A DNA stretch of 42,114 bases from Aciditerrimonas ferrireducens (GTDB lineage: Bacteria > Actinomycetota > Acidimicrobiia > Acidimicrobiales > UBA8190): contig NZ_JAKHEX010000010.1 in the NCBI RefSeq assembly GCF_023130475.1, positions 36,173 to 78,286 on the forward strand. The letters are read 5' to 3'. This document shows, in pieces, positions 41,478 to 42,114 of this stretch. A model generated the notes under the pieces. The model saw nothing but the letters and a program-made list of their open reading frames with translations, searched no databases and was not told the DNA's origin. Numbering within the stretch: position 1 is the stretch's first letter; every line of letters starts with the position of its first letter. Made by a program: the position numbers and the translations under genes.

Positions 41478-41745
41478 CTGTACAGCGTCGTCGACCTCGT
41501 CCAACTGACCATCTGGCGCTTCTCTCTGCCCTGGGACGGCGGTGAGGGTCTGGGAGCATGAGGACCCCGAGAAGGCCGTGGCAAGGATGAAGATGCAGGT
41601 ACGACGACGCGACGGGAAGCGCCCCCGTGACGGGGACGACAGGCCCGGGGCATGGGAAATCAGCGCTTCCCGCATGGAAAGCGCCTGCCTAGAGTGCCAC
41701 GGATGTGCACCGTGACCAGGACGAACGGAAACTCGCAAATGCCAC
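41478..41745. other. gap with no recognised gene; small hairpin
   Basis: No convincing ORF is present. GCGCTT (41663-41668) pairs with AAGCGC (41679-41684), with a short inner stem, forming a hairpin. AAACTCGCAAA at 41729-41739 is the exact reverse complement of 11 bases in repeat copy 1 and pairs with copy 2 just downstream with one G-T pair. Confidence 0.4.
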
Positions 41746-41856
41746 GAGCTGAGCCTCTTGCGGGTTTCCTCGTTTCGGTTTGTGAGTTTTGCGGCCGAAG
41801 CGGGGGGCCGTCGAACAAGAGTGGTGATCGGGGGGCCGTCCGGTGGGCGGCTCCCC
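41746..41856. repeat. direct repeat copy 2 (47-bp box, spacer, 17-bp hairpin arm)
   Basis: The 47-bp box (41746-41792) differs from copy 1 at three positions. A spacer of 47 bases and the identical 17-mer at 41840-41856 follow, the latter closing a hairpin with GGGGGG at 41830. The two copies bracket the toxin-antitoxin genes. Confidence 0.8.
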
Positions 41857-42065
41857 CTTCTGCTTGTTCGGAAGGCCTTTCCCCGTTGGCTCTAGGGTGG
41901 CTCTGCGGACGGTGGCCCTTCTCGGTAGTCGTACCGTCCCACCCTGAACAGTGAGATGCTCCCGCAGGCAGAGTTGAGCTGAATGGTGTCGTCGAGCTCG
42001 ACGTGGCGGCCTCGGGGATAGGGCCCCGCCACGTGGTGGGAATCCGAGTGTGGTCCTCGGTGTGG
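41857..42065. other. gap with palindromes, no recognised gene
   Basis: Contains the perfect palindrome CGTCGAGCTCGACG (41990-42003) and a hairpin with ACGTGGCGG (42001-42009) and CCGCCACGT (42026-42034). The hairpin could terminate a minus-strand gene entering from the right edge. Confidence 0.35.
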
Positions 42066-42114
42066 TCAGCTCGAGAGTTCGGGCTGACGGTCGACAGTTT
42101 CGCGCGGTCGGTTC
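42066..42114 (-). CDS. possible C-terminal tail of a transposase, cut by the window edge
   Basis: The last 49 bases read on the minus strand encode NRPRETVDRQPELSS and a TGA stop. IS30-type transposases end with an N.RPR.TL...TP.E segment, which this resembles. Only 15 residues are visible, so it is a weak call. Confidence 0.2.
   Translation of the reverse strand, partial: NRPRETVDRQPELSS

Noticed and set aside
41466..41738. 90-codon minus-strand frame downstream of repeat copy 2
   Set aside because: No recognisable domain, no ribosome binding site or TANNNT box at its start, and it covers the hairpin and antitoxin promoter region.

Overview
The window is very GC-rich and reads as chromosome of an actinobacterium. 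It has a WhiB regulator, a PimB'-type phosphatidylinositol-mannoside mannosyltransferase, an actinobacterial-looking SRPBCC / ROK kinase / acyltransferase neighbourhood, a class II (B12-dependent) ribonucleotide reductase, and many genes that start with GTG a few bases after a TANNNT box, as leaderless actinobacterial transcripts do. A deep-branching lineage such as Acidimicrobiia would fit, but that is a guess. I saw no rRNA, tRNA or CRISPR array.

Layout. (1) 35-9106, plus strand: a surface-glycan type cluster around an exosortase-family transpeptidase. It holds a PIG-L deacetylase, a large PTPS-related membrane protein, a small membrane protein with a YfhO-like head and HEAT-like tail, the exosortase, a second membrane-anchored HEAT-like protein with a possible degenerate ATP-grasp, a true ATP-grasp ligase, a HAD phosphatase and a UDP-GlcNAc 2-epimerase. 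(2) 9171-11328: a metallo-beta-lactamase-fold hydrolase and an FAD/NAD reductase. (3) 11282-15539: a cytidylate kinase-like gene divergent from a MarR regulator and an MFS exporter fused to three carboxypeptidase-regulatory-like repeats. (4) 15652-17618: a degenerate beta-lactamase-like protein converging on a quinone reductase-like protein. (5) 17672-22432, minus strand: a glycerol-3-phosphate type operon (glpD, a broken FAD-linked oxidase, an FGGY kinase). (6) 22533-24729: Fur, rubrerythrin, a repeat-filled gap, DUF3501, whiB. (7) 24802-29129: an ABC-2 exporter, a broken acyl-CoA dehydrogenase, and trpD. (8) 29192-36404: a stand-alone RAM protein, a DEDDh exonuclease, pimB', SRPBCC, ROK kinase, a luciferase-like oxidoreductase, alaC, TetR and plsC. 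(9) 36651-40691: nrdJ, split by a 400-residue intein and preceded by a promoter with two NrdR boxes. (10) 40690-42114: a ribbon-helix-helix / Doc toxin-antitoxin pair, with an in-frame TGA in doc, bracketed by two copies of a roughly 110-bp repeat, and possibly a transposase tail at the edge.

Themes. Genes inside operons are tightly coupled: 4-base GTGA/ATGA/TTGA overlaps recur at 3383, 7158, 7892, 12633, 19129, 20663, 25728, 32921 and 41249. First genes of transcription units repeatedly show TANNNT 6-7 bases before the start codon. Three genes carry lesions (19440, 27700, 40995). The first two look like deletions of a conserved block with loss of frame, so either pseudogenes or assembly faults at GC-rich sites. 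The most interesting candidate system is the exosortase locus with its paired membrane-HEAT proteins; no sorting-signal substrate is visible in the window.
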